Shown one piece after another: positions 1 through 9,892 of a DNA stretch of 64,000 nucleotides; the first letter of the stretch is position 1, and each line of letters begins with the position of its first letter. The position numbers were made by a program, and so were the translations under genes. Origin of the DNA: Arion vulgaris (lineage: Eukaryota; Mollusca; Gastropoda; Stylommatophora; Arionidae); contig CM036756.1 in the NCBI GenBank assembly GCA_020796225.1, positions 44,218,398 to 44,282,397 on the forward strand. Reading direction: 5' to 3'. Below the pieces are notes generated by a model. The model was given only the letters and a program-made list of their open reading frames with translations, made no database searches and was not told the DNA's origin.

Positions 1-30
1 TTGATTACATGAAACATCAGAGAGGGGAAG

Positions 31-77
31 TGAGAGAGAGAGAGAGAGAGAGCGAGAGTGCGAGAGAGAGCGAGAGA
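31..77. repeat. (GA)n simple repeat
   Basis: Run of GA dinucleotides with a few GCGA interruptions. It lies directly before a LINE fragment. Confidence 0.8.
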
Positions 78-83
78 TAGATA

Positions 84-190
84 ATGAGTTAATGGAGAAC
101 ATGGTTTCTGGAAGACGTAGATGAGGACGACAGTGGCAAGAGGACATTAAAGAAATCTTGAACACGTTTGAACAGGCTGTAATTTGGTGA
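84..190 (+). mobile_element. Non-LTR retrotransposon fragment (end of RT C-terminus)
   Basis: Translation gives MENMVSGRRR followed, after a stop and possible slip, by GRQWQEDIKEILNTFEQA. This is the basic G-R-(R)-G-R...W..DI patch that closes the open reading frame of many invertebrate LINEs. It is short and broken. Confidence 0.55.
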
Positions 191-195
191 AATAT

Positions 196-855
196 ACAGC
201 GTTATAACACATGTGGTCCTGTATATATGCTCTATAACACCTGTGGCCTTTATATGTTCATTATAACACACGTGACTCTGCATATGTACATTATAACACA
301 CGTGACTCTGCATATGTACATTATAACACACGTGACTCTGCATATCTACACTATAACACATAATAATAATAATAATTCCTCTCGTACCGTTATACGTTAC
401 ATAGGGCCTGCAAGTAATTTCTCCATACCACTCTATCCTGGGCAACTCGCTCAATCTCCTTCATGGAACTGAGACCGATATTTCCTGCCTCTCTCAGCAA
501 AGTTCGTTTCAGGGTCTCCTTAGGTCGACCTCTCTTTCTTGAAACCTTTGCATCCCACTTCAACACATATGTTCCTGTATATCCGATTTATGATACCTGA
601 AGACCTGCATTCCTGCATGCTAACACATGTTGCTCTGCATATCTACACTATAACACATATGTTCCTGTATATCCGTTTTATGATACACAAAGACCTGCAC
701 TCCTGCATGCTAACACATGCTGCACTATGTTCCTGTATATCCGCTTTATGATACACAAAGACCTATATGCTAACACATGCTGCACTTTACATACCATACG
801 TTATACCATAGAGCCTGTTTCAATGCGCTATAACATGTTTGTTCTGTATTAACAG
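196..855. repeat. Minisatellite T0, about 30-bp unit, ends at exon A
   Basis: Units of the type attataacacacgtgactct plus 10 bp repeat from 196 to 360, are interrupted by a LINE tail (362-561), and resume to about 850 in a more diverged form (aacacatatgttcctgtat). The last unit runs into the acceptor of the first exon at 854-855. Confidence 0.85.
362..561 (-). mobile_element. LINE 3' end (family 1) inserted in array T0
   Basis: The minus strand reads KRGRPKETLKR-type sequence, then ...SSMKEIERVAQD, and ends in a (TTA)n tail at 362-375. It is closely similar to the + copy at 2700-2945. A 7-bp direct repeat aacacat (355-361 and 562-568) brackets it and fits a target-site duplication. Confidence 0.8.
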
Positions 856-990
856 GTTGGTGTCTCAATTATACTGCAACCATTCCGTTCAAAGACTACG
901 TGGATTTATATGACGGTGCGGCGATGCAGATAGAGAATGCTGTCGACGACACATACGTCAAAGGGTTCAAATACCACTCGGTGGTTACAG
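856..990 (+). CDS. CHST15-like: CHST15-like gene, exon A (first exon in window)
   Basis: The 135-bp exon begins with two bases completing a codon, encodes 44 residues (WCLNYTATIPFKDYVDLYDG, then AAMQIENAVDDTYVKGF, KYHSVVT) and ends with one base of a Gly codon. Acceptor is tattaacag (AG at 854-855); donor is cag|gtagat (991). In CHST15-like enzymes this stretch lies just before the TGDAS block, with DYVDLFD-like wording typical of the family. It continues exactly into exon B to give VVTGDASVSTLW. The exon is framed by arrays: T0 ends at its acceptor and T1 begins about 65 bp after its donor. Upstream exons are outside the window. Stop codons bound the other frames. Confidence 0.8.
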
Positions 991-1056
991 GTAGATTGTG
1001 ATAACTGTAGCACAATTGTATATTACACACACATGTTCAGGTATCAATGCTATAAC

Positions 1057-1745
1057 ATACACACTATATGGAGATCTATAGAGAACTATTTGGTTACATA
1101 CAAACTATATAGAGATCTATTTGTTTAAATACACACTATATAGAGATCTATTTGGTTACATACAAACTATATAGAGATCTATTTGGTTACATACAAACTA
1201 TATAGAGATCTATTTGTTTAAATACACACTATATAGAGATCTATTTGGTTACATACAAACTATATAGAGATCTATTTGGTTACATACAAACTATATAGAG
1301 ATCTATTTGGTTACATGCAAACTATATAGAGATCTATTTGTTTAAATACACACTATATAGAGATCTATTTGTTTTACAAACATACACAAACTATATAGAG
1401 ATCTATTTGGTTACATCACACTATATAGAGATCTATTTGGTTACATACATAAAACTATATAGAGATCTATTTGGTTAATGCACTACACTATATAGAGATC
1501 TATTTGGTTACATACAAACTATATAGAGATCTATTTGGTTACATACACACTATATAGAGATCTATTTGGTTACATACCTAATGACAAACTATATAGAGAT
1601 CTATTTGGTTACATGCAAACTATATAGAGATCTATTTGGTTACATGCAAACTATATAGAGATCTATTTGGTTACATGCAAACTACATCTATATAGAGATC
1701 CATTTGGTTACATACAAACTATATAGAGATCTATTTGGTTATATA
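1057..1745. repeat. Minisatellite T1, 31-bp unit, about 22 copies
   Basis: Unit begins actatatagagatctatttg and ends gttacatacaa. Each copy carries the palindrome tatatagagatctata-like core and a BglII-type agatct. Variants include gtttaaatacac. It lies at the 5' end of intron 1. Confidence 0.95.
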
Positions 1746-1767
1746 AATATGTACTGAATGAAAATGA

Positions 1768-2005
1768 AAATCGTGCATACCCTTTACAGGACCTCGCTAT
1801 CAACCACGTTAATCGAGCCGTCAATTTTCTAGACACCCACTTATACGTTTAGTAGTTTTCTATTGCTTTCTGAACGGTGATATCTATTTTTACCGTTCGT
1901 AAACATCAACGGGAATAAATTTGCGTCCTGTCTACCGCGGAGTTTGAACCAGGTACACTTGGGTTGTGATCGAGCTCACTACTGCTTGAGCTACATTGAC
2001 TAGGA
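1768..2005 (-). mobile_element. tRNA-derived SINE, family A
   Basis: On the minus strand, a box A (TAGCTCAAGCAG, 1993-1982) and box B (GGTTCAAACTCC, 1950-1939) sit about 43 bp apart, as in a tRNA. They are followed by the family body ending near ...CCTGTAAAGGGTATGCACG. Other copies are at 14725, 17452, 21208, 31165 and 39301. Confidence 0.85.
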
Positions 2006-2412
2006 CATTCCTCTGATGACAGCGCATAGGAAAAGTAGGCGTAGGCGTTCAAAGGGAACATGGGGAAGAACAATGTAAAGACAGCTGGAAGATTGCTGTC
2101 TGACATGAGAAATAATTAGTAGATGAGAACAAGAAGTTTTTTTGGTAACAACCGCAGGGGAAGCACGGAAGCAATCAATCGTTAGTAGTTCGAATCCTGT
2201 GTATGGTTTTTTGGGAAGCGCCTAATGCTTGTAAACTGTCTATTTATTGAGAAATAATTAGTAGAAAGGCGGCAAAACAACAACAATGGATAATCTCTTG
2301 TAGAAATCTGATATGTCAACCACGACACTAAGAATATTACTATGAAGAGTAATTGGAATATATATTATCTTTATAGCAATCAATGATGATACATACAAAC
2401 CACATATAAATC
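2006..2412. other. No gene recognised; possible tRNA-like remnant
   Basis: No coding or repeat assignment, except a box-B-like agttcgaatcctg near 2187-2200 that may be the trace of an old SINE. Confidence 0.4.
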
Positions 2413-2552
2413 AATGTTGATTGATTGATTGATTGAAAGGACCATCATCAGTACACTTCCGTGAATAATCACGTGTCTTCAAATAATGTTTTTACACAAT
2501 AAGATTTCAGCGGCAGAGCACGAACACCGAAGCATTGGTGAGGGTCTCTAAA
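2413..2552 (-). mobile_element. SINE family B, 3' part
   Basis: Starts with the (TGAT)n tail (gattgattgattgattga), then aaggaccatcatcagtaca...gatttcag...cacgaacaccgaagcattggtgaggg. This is the 3' third of the approximately 430-bp SINE seen complete at 35462-35905. Confidence 0.8.
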
Positions 2553-2570
2553 CATAAAAACACATACCAC

Positions 2571-2700
2571 AGTCTTCAGACTTAGAACGCAGTCTCAGAG
2601 CAAACCTCCATAGAATGAGTCTCATGGACTCGGCTGGCTGCACATGTGGAGCACCAAAGCAGTTACCAGATCACATCCTGAAAGACAGCCACAGCCTGCA
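2571..2700 (+). mobile_element. LINE fragment: C-terminal CCHC end of an RNase-H-bearing element
   Basis: Reads LERSLRANLHRMSLMDSAGC followed by TCGAPKQLPDHILKDSHSLH. The C-x-C...H-x4 spacing with DHIL is the familiar cysteine/histidine end of Jockey/I-type LINE ORF2 proteins. It joins family 1 sequence at about 2700 in another frame. A minus-strand relative is at 33668-33838. Confidence 0.7.
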
Positions 2701-2945
2701 CTGTGTGAGAATGATCAACGAATATCAAAGCAGGCATTGAAGTGGGATGCAAAGAGTTCAAGAAAGAGAGGACGACCTAAGGAGACCCTGAAACGTATTT
2801 TGCTGAGAGAGGCAAGAAATATCGGTCTCAGTTCCATGGAGGAGATAGAGCGAGTTGCACAGGATAGAGCGGTATTGAGAAATTGCTTGCATGCCCTATG
2901 TAACGTATAACGGTAGAGAGGAATTATTATATTATTATTAAGGGT
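2700..2945 (+). mobile_element. LINE 3' end, family 1 (RTE-like, (TTA)n tail)
   Basis: Encodes CENDQRISKQALKWDAKSSR, KRGRPKETLKRILLREARNI, GLSSMEEIERVAQDRAVLRN, then a stop, and ends in attattatattattatta. The basic KRGRPKETLKR patch, the ERVAQDR helix and the microsatellite tail are typical of RTE-like LINE C-termini. An open frame from 2644 fuses this to the preceding LINE piece, so the apparent 88-aa ORF is a chimera and not a gene. Confidence 0.8.
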
Positions 2946-3034
2946 TCTTTTACGTACTCAACTTGATCTACGCTTTATCGTCCATCTCTGGTAGAACTAG
3001 GAACTTGATTTCACCTTCTTTGAGAATGAACTCA
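2941..3034 (-). mobile_element. SINE family B, central fragment
   Basis: gttcttttacgtactcaac...tttatcgtccatctctggtagaactaggaacttgat matches the middle of the family B SINE in reverse orientation. Confidence 0.7.
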
Positions 3035-3275
3035 AAATCAAAGAAAACTAGCTGATGCTACAAATCAAAAAGATAAAATTGACATATTTGCTATTGAGGT
3101 TATACCGGCAAAGATAAGAGGAAGACCACAGAGAAGATGGATTCAGGATGTAACTGATGGTTTGAACATGACGGCTGCAAACGCGGGACATCTGGCCTAT
3201 GAGAGAGAGAAATTCCGGAGGACTGTTGGGGTGGCAAAGTTCTGCTCAGGACAATTGTTGTGATGATGGTGATAT
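3032..3275 (+). mobile_element. LINE 3' end, family 2 (YGCEAW type, (GAT)n tail)
   Basis: Reads LKIKEN...LMLQIKK, then GRPQRRWIQDVTDGLNMTAA, NAGHLAYEREKFRRTVGVAK, FCSGQLL and a stop, with a short gatgatggtgat tail. It is the same family as 7700, 30680, 37859 and the minus copy at 51415. Internal frameshifts show it is dead. Confidence 0.85.
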
Positions 3276-3279
3276 CATA

Positions 3280-3665
3280 TTAGAAGACAGAATTGATGCA
3301 TTTGAGATGTGGATATATAGAAGAATAGCAGAGTTTCATGGACAGAAAAACAGACAAATAAACAAGTTTTAGGAAAACTAGGCATGAAGAAGCAATTATT
3401 AAGAGAAATAAAATTAAGACAAGTAAAGTATTTTGGGCACATAAAAGACATGACACCATGATAAAACATTTACTAGAGGGGAAAGTTGAGGGGGAAGAGC
3501 AAGAGGAAGACCGAGAGATAAGTGAGAGGGAAACTTTAAGAAATTGACAGATTACAGTCTGGCAGTGTGCATCACCAAGGCGAAAGACAGAGGATGTTGG
3601 AGATTCATTGCAGCCAACCTTCGATGTGGAGACGGCACCTGATGATGATGATGATATCAGTGATC
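3280..3665 (+). mobile_element. LINE C-terminal fragment, family 3 ((GAT)n tail)
   Basis: Frame-shifted reading EDRIDAFEMWIYRRIAEFHG, QVKYFGHIK, EGKVEGKRARGRPRDKWEG, then WRFIAANLRCGDGT and gatgatgatgatgat. Inserted head-to-tail after the family 2 piece. Confidence 0.8.
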
Positions 3666-3737
3666 TCAGAAAAAAGTTGAACGCTTTGAGCGAACCGAAC
3701 ACCCGTGGAACGGGAGTAGAACACTTTACCTCCACGC

Positions 3738-3800
3738 TACAGAGCCCCACAGAGCCCCCACAGAGCCCCCACAGAGCCCCACAGAGCCCCCACAGAGAAA
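3738..3800. repeat. Short tandem repeat, cagagccccca (about 11-14 bp)
   Basis: Five copies of cacagagcccc with one or two extra c bases. Confidence 0.8.
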
Positions 3801-4159
3801 TCACTGCAATTACATACACGTAGGAACTAATAAAAGATAACTCAGAAAATATGCCAACATTGAGGCCACCTTCTGTGAGAAACGTGTTAGGTAACACCGC
3901 CAGGAGCGATAACATTGCTGAACCACAAAGACTTGTTCAGGGCACGTTCAAAAACGTGTAAACATGTTAGAAACGCTGAATCCACCGTTACATCAAGCGT
4001 AAATAATATTGGTCTCACCTGTGGTTCTGTTTCTCTAGCAGAAATGGAGTGTGTAGTTATCGTGTATGTACAGCATAACAGTAGACAATGATAAAAATGA
4101 AGATATTGATATCATCATGATCAATAGTTGGCTACTACTAAAATATATGTATACCTACA
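3801..4159. other. Unassigned intronic sequence
   Basis: No gene, RNA or repeat recognised apart from short runs. Confidence 0.4.
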
Positions 4160-4815
4160 GTGTGTGTTTACATATATAAAAACGTAAAGTTAAGTAAAAG
4201 AACCCATTTTATACCATGTGCGTGGTATATAGGATAATACGGTGTTAGACCCGTATTTTTCATTGCCGTAGGCACACAATGGGTGATTTGGTCAACATCA
4301 CACAGGCTGCCTTTCTTTACTTCCCAGTGTTTTTCCGGGTACCCATTTGAGGCTGGGCCGACCAGAGAGCCGTTACGGTCGAAAAAATGTCCACGCCCAC
4401 TGTGGAATTGAACACGGACCACCGCTCGAGTGGTTACCGGGGCCCAAATTGGGCTGTAAAGAATAAAACCACTGTTACCTGCCACACATGTGGTAAGAGG
4501 CGACTCAGGAGGTAGGAGGTGGGACTAGCTACCCCACACCGTAAAAAACACTAAATGTCTACAGAACGGAGAGCGAACCGAGTAAACGCTGGCTGAAACC
4601 GGACACATCGCTGAGGGATAAGCACCAGAGCTCCAAATGGGGCTGAATATGTGACGTAAAACACACCAATGCTAAGGCTGCATGAATCAGATTTCCACAT
4701 GAATAAAATTTATGAGGAGTTCTGGTATATCGGTCTGGGCGGTGATCGAGAGAGAGAGAGAACACGGACCACTAGCCTAAGAAGCGAGTTCACTAGCAAA
4801 TACGCTGCTGCGGCT
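4160..4815 (+). mobile_element. Dispersed repeat R2, split by an R3 insertion
   Basis: The left part (4160-4422) and right part (4773-4815, tagcctaagaagcgagttcac) together match 12605-12885, where they are contiguous (accgcgagcctaagaagcgtgttcac). Shared landmarks are cggtgttag.ccggtatttttcattg and tacccaattgaggctgg. The nature of the element is not known; a SINE is likely. Confidence 0.75.
4423..4759 (+). mobile_element. Retroposon R3 inserted in R2, with 13-bp TSD
   Basis: Begins cgctcgagtggttaccggggc and ends in a (GA)n tail. It is bracketed by gaacacggaccac at 4410-4422 and 4760-4772. Related copies are at 5128, 7250, 13605(-) and 39825(-). Retroposition is inferred from the TSD plus simple tail. 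Confidence 0.85.
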
Positions 4816-5127
4816 CTAGTTTACATACATAAGTTTGTAAAAGCATATATGTATGTGATTTAACAGTTATTGGTTACTAAACCGACGTCATTGCACTCCG
4901 GACAGACACATAGGTGCTCAATCCTCTCCAGAAGATGTCGAAGGGTATGCATACTGATGGTTCCTGTGGTTCACTAGTTAAACACACTCCTTACTATGTC
5001 TATCAGGCATAAAGTTATACTTGCACAACGGGTAACTTCAAACTCCTTAAATCGCTGGATCGACTCAACATTTATGTTAGTGTATTTATCCAACAGACAG
5101 TCGGGAAGAGACCAGATATATAAGGGA
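4816..5127. other. Unassigned intronic sequence
   Basis: Nothing recognised. Confidence 0.4.
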
Positions 5128-5393
5128 TTCCGCCCGAGTGGTTACCGAGACCCAAATTTGGGGTGTAAAGAATAAAACCACAGTTACCTGCCACGCATGT
5201 CGTAAGAGGCGACTGAGGAGGTTTGACTGAAATCGGATGCACATGTCCTAAACGTGTAGAAGTCTATTCGATTAGGGGCCTACCAAACCAATGTGCAACG
5301 CATACACGTTCTTCGTAAAGATCAAACATATCACAAAGAGTGACTAAAATTGGTTGTAAAGAACGAACGTAAAGAAGAAGAAGAAGAAGAAAA
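5128..5393 (+). mobile_element. Retroposon R3, copy 2
   Basis: ccgcccgagtggttaccgag ... ctgccacgcatgtcgtaagaggcgactgaggagg ... ending in (AAG)n at 5372-5391. Only the first 100 bp are close to the 4423 copy; the tail end resembles the 7250 and 13605 copies. Confidence 0.75.
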
Positions 5394-5394
5394 T

Positions 5395-5957
5395 CGTTTA
5401 CATTTTCTTTTCATCTCTAACTCATATCTAAGCATTGCTATCTCAAAGTGACTCTTTCATCTCTAACTCATGTCTAAACATTGCTAGCTCAAAGTGACTC
5501 TTTGATCTCTAACTCATGTCTAAACATTGCTAGCTCAAAGTGACTGTTTTGATCTCTAACTCATGTCTAAACATTGCTAGCTCAAAGTGACTCTTTCATC
5601 TCTAACTCATGTCTAAACATTGCTAGCTCAAAGTGACTCTTTGATCTCTAACTCATGTCTAAACATTGCTAGCTCAAAGTGACTCTTTCATCTCCAACTC
5701 ATGTCTAAACATTGCTAGCTCAAAGTGACTCTTTCATCTCCAACTCATGTCTAAACATTGTTATCTCAAAGTGACTCTTTCGTCTCTAACTCATGTCAAA
5801 ACATTGCTATCTCAAAGTGACTCTTTGATCTCTAACTTATGTCTAAACATTGCTATCTCAAAGTGACTCTTTGATCTCTAACTTATGTCTAAACATTGCT
5901 ATCTCAAGGTGACTTATTTATCTCTAACTCATGTCTAAACATTGCTATCTCATCTCA
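5395..5957. repeat. Minisatellite T2, 46-bp unit, about 12 copies
   Basis: Unit begins tctctaactcatgtctaaac and ends ...ctagctcaaagtgactctttga. The array runs straight into the acceptor of exon B; the last partial unit, attgctatctcatctcaag, supplies the branch/polypyrimidine region. Confidence 0.95.
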
Positions 5958-5959
5958 AG

Positions 5960-6116
5960 GTGATGCCAGTGTGTCCACTCTATGGTCAAACGATGACTGG
6001 TGGAAAAATCCAGAGAACTGTGGACTGCTGGAACCCAGATTCACTAATGCTGATCATGTTCATTTTGTTTTGCCACAGGCTAGAATAATTGTGATACTCC
6101 GAAATCCAACAGACAG
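5960..6116 (+). CDS. CHST15-like: CHST15-like gene, exon B (TGDAS and PAPS-binding block)
   Basis: The 157-bp exon has phase 1 in and phase 2 out. It encodes (G)DASVSTLWSNDDWWKNPENC, GLLEPRFTNADHVHFVLPQA, then RIIVILRNPTD and two bases of Arg. TGDAS plus the tryptophan-rich LWSNDDWW is diagnostic of the CHST15-like group, and RIIVILRNPTDR is the start of the 3'-phosphate (PAPS) binding motif, completed by RLYS in exon C. Donor is gacag|gtcagt (6117). Acceptor atctcaag (5958-5959) is weak in pyrimidines because it is made of the T2 repeat. A frame opens further upstream in T2, but that extension is repeat-derived. Reading through the donor meets a stop at 6205. Confidence 0.9.
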
Positions 6117-7130
6117 GTCAGTTTGTGAGGTGCATAAGTTCAAGAGTAAGGGAGGAGCGGGGAATGGAGACAACAGACTAGTCCAGTTTGTGGGATATAT
6201 GAGTTAAAGTGTGAGGAAGGGGGAGATAACAGAGAGGTCAGTTTGTGTGTGCATGAGTTAAAGTGTGAGGAAAGGGGGAGATAACAGAGAGGTCAGTTTG
6301 TGTGTGCATGAGTTAAAGTGTGAGGAAAGGGGGAGATAACAGAGAGGTCAGTTTGTGTGTGCTTGAGTTAAAGTGTGAGGAAGGGGGAGATAACAGAGAG
6401 GTCAGTTTGTGTGTGCATGAGTTAAAGTGTGAGAAGGGGAGATAACAGAGAGGTCAGTTTGTGTGGCATGAGTTAAAGTGTGAGGAAAGGGGAGATAACA
6501 GAGAGGTCAGTTTGTGTGTGCATGAGTTAAAGTGTGAGGAAGGGGGGAGATAACAGAGAGGTCAGTTTGTGTGTGCATGAGTTAAAGTGTGAGAAGGGGA
6601 GATAACAGAGGTCAGTTTGTATGATGCATGAGTTAAAGTGTGAGGAAGGGGGGAGATAACAGAGAGGTCAGTTTGTGTGTGCATGAGTTAAAGTGTGAGG
6701 AAAGGGGGAGATAACAGAGAGGTCAGTTTGTGTGTGCATGAGTTAAAGTGTGAGGAAAGGGGGAGATAACAGAGAGGTCAGTTTGTGTGATGCATGAGTT
6801 AAAGTGTGAGGAAAGGGGGAGATAACAGAGAGGTCAGTTTGTGTGTGCATGAGTTAAAGTGTGAGGAAGGGGGGAGATAACAGAGAGGTCAGTTTGTGTG
6901 TGCATGAGTTAAAGTGTGAGGAAAGGGGGAGATAACAGAGAGGTCAGTTTGTGTGTGCATGAGTTAAAGTGTGAGGAAGGGGGGAGATAACAGAGAGGTC
7001 AGTTTGTGTGATGCATGAGTTAAAGTGTGAGGAAAGGGGGAGATAACAGAGAGGTCAGTTTGTGTGATGCAGGTGTTGAAGAGTGAGGAAGGGGAGAGAG
7101 ACAACAGACAGGTTAGTTTGGGTGGTGCGA
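6117..7130. repeat. Minisatellite T3, about 55-bp unit, starts at the exon B donor
   Basis: Unit begins gtcagtttgtgtgtgcatga and ends ...agataacagagag; about 16 clean copies lie between degenerate edge copies. The first degenerate unit is the exon's own 5' splice site (acagacag|gtcagtttgtg). The last is acagacaggttagtttg near 7100-7120. Confidence 0.95.
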
Positions 7131-7249
7131 GTTAAAAGCTTACATAGAACATGTTAGACTGAATAGGATCTACTATGCAGTCAGATTGTTCCCATAGTAT
7201 TCAGACTTTGACGGTTATCCTTGAACTAACAGAATATGAAAGGAACATA

Positions 7250-7530
7250 TCACTTGCACAGCCACCCGTGTGGTGCCGAGGCTCAAAAGGGAAGCAAAGA
7301 ATAGTACCACTGCGACCTAGGAGGCTTGTCGTAAGAGGTGACATGTAGAGACCTAGGGAAGCTATCCTAGTAAATAAAAAGCGTCGGAGAAATTGGATGT
7401 GCTTGCCTACTTGAAGGCACATAACTGGCACAGCGTATAATCACCCTTAGGCTCAGATCACGTACAAATCACACAGAGGGGTTAACAAGTGGTCGATGTA
7501 GAGACGTCTAAGAAAAAAGAACTTCTTAGA
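7250..7530 (+). mobile_element. Retroposon R3, copy 3
   Basis: gccacccgtgtggtgccgaggc, then cgtaagaggtgacatg, gtaaataaaaagcgtcgg and aagtggtcgatgtagag. Mirrors 13605-13872 in reverse. Confidence 0.75.
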
Positions 7531-7699
7531 CAGCAGCAACGCAAACGACACATATTTCTCCCATACTCACAAACACAGTAAACTTGGTCACTGGAGAATC
7601 AAATGTACTGGGAACGAAATATCATACATTTGCCACCAATAATACCATAATGCTACTGTTATTCATGGGTTACATAGGAGACTTATCTCATTGCTACAT

Positions 7700-8057
7700 A
7701 GAAATGTTACAGAAGAGTCCTCCGTATATTGTGGACAGAGAAGAGAACAAATAGATCTATCAAGAAAGAACTCAAAATCAAAGACAGCTCGCTTATGCTA
7801 CAAATAAGAAAGAGAAATTTAAAATATTTTGGACATATAAAGAGAGACGAAGGGCTTGAAAAGATCATCATGGAAGGAGGTATCCCGGCAAAGGAGAGGA
7901 GGAAGACCACGGAGAAGATGAATTCTGGATTTAACTAATGTTTGAGCATGATCGTTGCAGAGGCAGGATATCTGGCCTATGAGAGAAGAGAGACATTTCG
8001 AAGAACTATTAAGGTAGTAAAGCTCTGTTCGGGATAAGCTATTTGATGATGATGATG
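7700..8057 (+). mobile_element. LINE 3' end, family 2
   Basis: YRRVLRI-like start (tgttacagaagagtcctccg), then RREQ..LSRKNSKSK, KRNLKYFGHIKRDEGLEKII, MEGGIPAKERRKTTEK, and ending in (GAT)n at 8046-8060. Several frameshifts. Confidence 0.85.
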
Positions 8058-8085
8058 ATATAGGAGATCAAGAAAGTGAGTAATG

Positions 8086-8521
8086 CGAACGAAATCAACA
8101 GCATTAACACAGTCAATATCATCACCACCACTACTAACACACCTGCACTGCAAACATCACCACCATCACTAACACACCTGCACTGTAAGCATCATCACCA
8201 TCACAATAACTACACTGAAAACATCACCACCATCAACATAACTGCACTGCAAACATCACCCCTGTCACTAACACACCTGCACTGCAAATATTACCACCAT
8301 CAACATAACTGCACTGCAAACATTACCACTCCATCACATATACATAACAATACTGCAAACATTACCACACACAACATACAATACTGCAAACATTATCCAC
8401 ACAAACATCCCGACATTACTAGCACCACCAGCATCATCGCCAACAAAACCATGAATTCTACCAACACAATCAGCTCTGTCAACAACACAAATACCATCTA
8501 CAGCGTCATCAACATCTCCAA
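8086..8521. repeat. Irregular CACTGCAAACATCACCAC repeat
   Basis: Degenerate units of about 30-45 bp around aacacacctgcactgcaaac and catcaccacc. The open frame across it (Asn/Thr/His-rich) is a by-product of the composition. Confidence 0.75.
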
Positions 8522-9200
8522 GATCGTCATCATAGTCATCATCATCAACATCACCGTCCTCATGAAGACATTAGCACAGCTGTCATCATCATAGTCATCA
8601 TCATCAACATCACCGTCCTCATGAAGACATTAGCACAGCTGTCATCATCATAGTCATCATCATCAACATCACCGTCCTCATGAAGACATTAGCACATCTG
8701 TCATCATCATAGTCATCATCACCAACATCACCGTCCTCATGAAGACATTAGCACAGCTGTCATCATCATAGTCATCATCACCAACATCACCACCCTCATG
8801 AAGACATTAGCACAGCTGTCAATATCATAGTCATCATCATCAACGTCACCGCCCTCATGAAGACATTAGCACAGCTGTCATCATCATAGTCATCATCACC
8901 AACATCACCGTCCTCATGAAGATATTAGCACAGCTGTCATCATCATAGTCATCATCATCAACATCACCGTCCTCATGAAGACATTAGCACAGCTGTCATC
9001 ATCATAGTCATCATCATCAACATCACCGTCCTCATGAAGATATTAGCACAGCTGTCATCATCATAGTCATCATCATCAACATCACCGTCCTCATGAAGAT
9101 ATTAGCACAGCTGTCATCATCATAGTCATCATCATCAACATCCCCGCCCTCATGAAGACATTAGCACAGCTGTCATCATCATAGTCATCATCATCAACAT
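8522..9200. repeat. Minisatellite T5, 59-bp unit, about 11.5 copies
   Basis: Unit begins atcatcatagtcatcatcat and ends ...gaagacattagcacagctgtc. It lies about 135 bp before exon C. Confidence 0.95.
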
Positions 9201-9335
9201 CATTACTACTACCACCAATAACTTCCTTACTAGCTCTAACTCGTCAATTTCACAACAATCTCCATCATTCATACACACATTGCTACAACAACCACTAAAA
9301 ATTTCATTCGATTAATCTCCGTCTTTCCTTACCAG

Positions 9336-9492
9336 GTTGTACTCCGATTTCCTATTCTTCAAACATTCCTCCACGTCGCAACATTACTTCCACAGAGAGG
9401 TAGTGACAGCCATCAATTCCCTTAATGATTGTATTCTCAGTGTAGGACTGAAGGCTTGCGTTTACAACATCACAATAGCCAACTTGTCTAGG
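9336..9492 (+). CDS. CHST15-like: CHST15-like gene, exon C
   Basis: The 157-bp exon has phase 2 in and phase 0 out. Its first base completes the Arg of RNPTDR, giving RLYSDFLFFKHSSTSQHYFH, then REVVTAINSLNDCILSVGLK, ACVYNITIANLSR. The RxxS of the 3'-PB motif (RLYS) is complete across the B/C junction. Cys residues (NDC, KAC) and VYN are at the places expected for this group. Acceptor tctttccttaccag is strong (AG 9334-9335); donor is tagg|gtaagtg (9493). Reading through the donor gives a stop shortly after, at 9532. Confidence 0.9.
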
Positions 9493-9526
9493 GTAAGTGT
9501 TTCTAATTGTACAAATTTGTCCAGAG

Positions 9527-9872
9527 AACCCTGATCTCAGTGTAGGGAGATCGAGTTCCTAGTTCTATCGGAGGCAGACGATAAAACGTAGGTCGTGTGT
9601 TCAATTTGAGCACGTAAAAGAACCATTGACAGTTCAAAATCGAGAAGAGCAGGTTGGAAAGTCGCTGCCCAGGTAAAATTCATTAGAAAAGAAAAAAATA
9701 AAATTCCTACAAAAACATCTTCACCATCTTTAAAATTACAACAGGGACACTCACCGGTGCTGCGCAGTCCGTGCACTGCAGCTGAGATCTTCATGCGCAA
9801 GAATGAGATCGGAGCATACTTGGTTACTCACCGAAGTGCAATGACGATGGTCCTACCAATCAATCAATCAAT
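9527..9872 (+). mobile_element. SINE family B, body and tail
   Basis: ctgatctcagtgtagggagatcgag ... acgataaaacgtagg ... gagcacgtaaaagaaccat ... caccggtgctg ... gaagtgcaatgacgatggtcc, ending in (ATCA)n. It lacks the tRNA-like head and begins only about 35 bp after the donor of exon C. Confidence 0.85.
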
Positions 9873-9892
9873 TACTACCTGAATCCCTGTAG

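Noticed and set aside
2644..2910. 88-aa open frame as one small protein
   Set aside because: It joins the antecedent RNase-H-type LINE tail (read in another frame) to LINE family 1; it is a fusion of two dead elements.
3280..3915. 211-aa minus-strand frame with hydrophobic stretches
   Set aside because: It is the antisense of LINE family 3, a GAT tail and the CAGAGCCCC repeat.
8076..8594. 172-aa Asn/Thr/His-rich frame
   Set aside because: It spans a degenerate CACTGCAAACATCACC repeat and ends in the 59-bp array; composition artefact within an intron.
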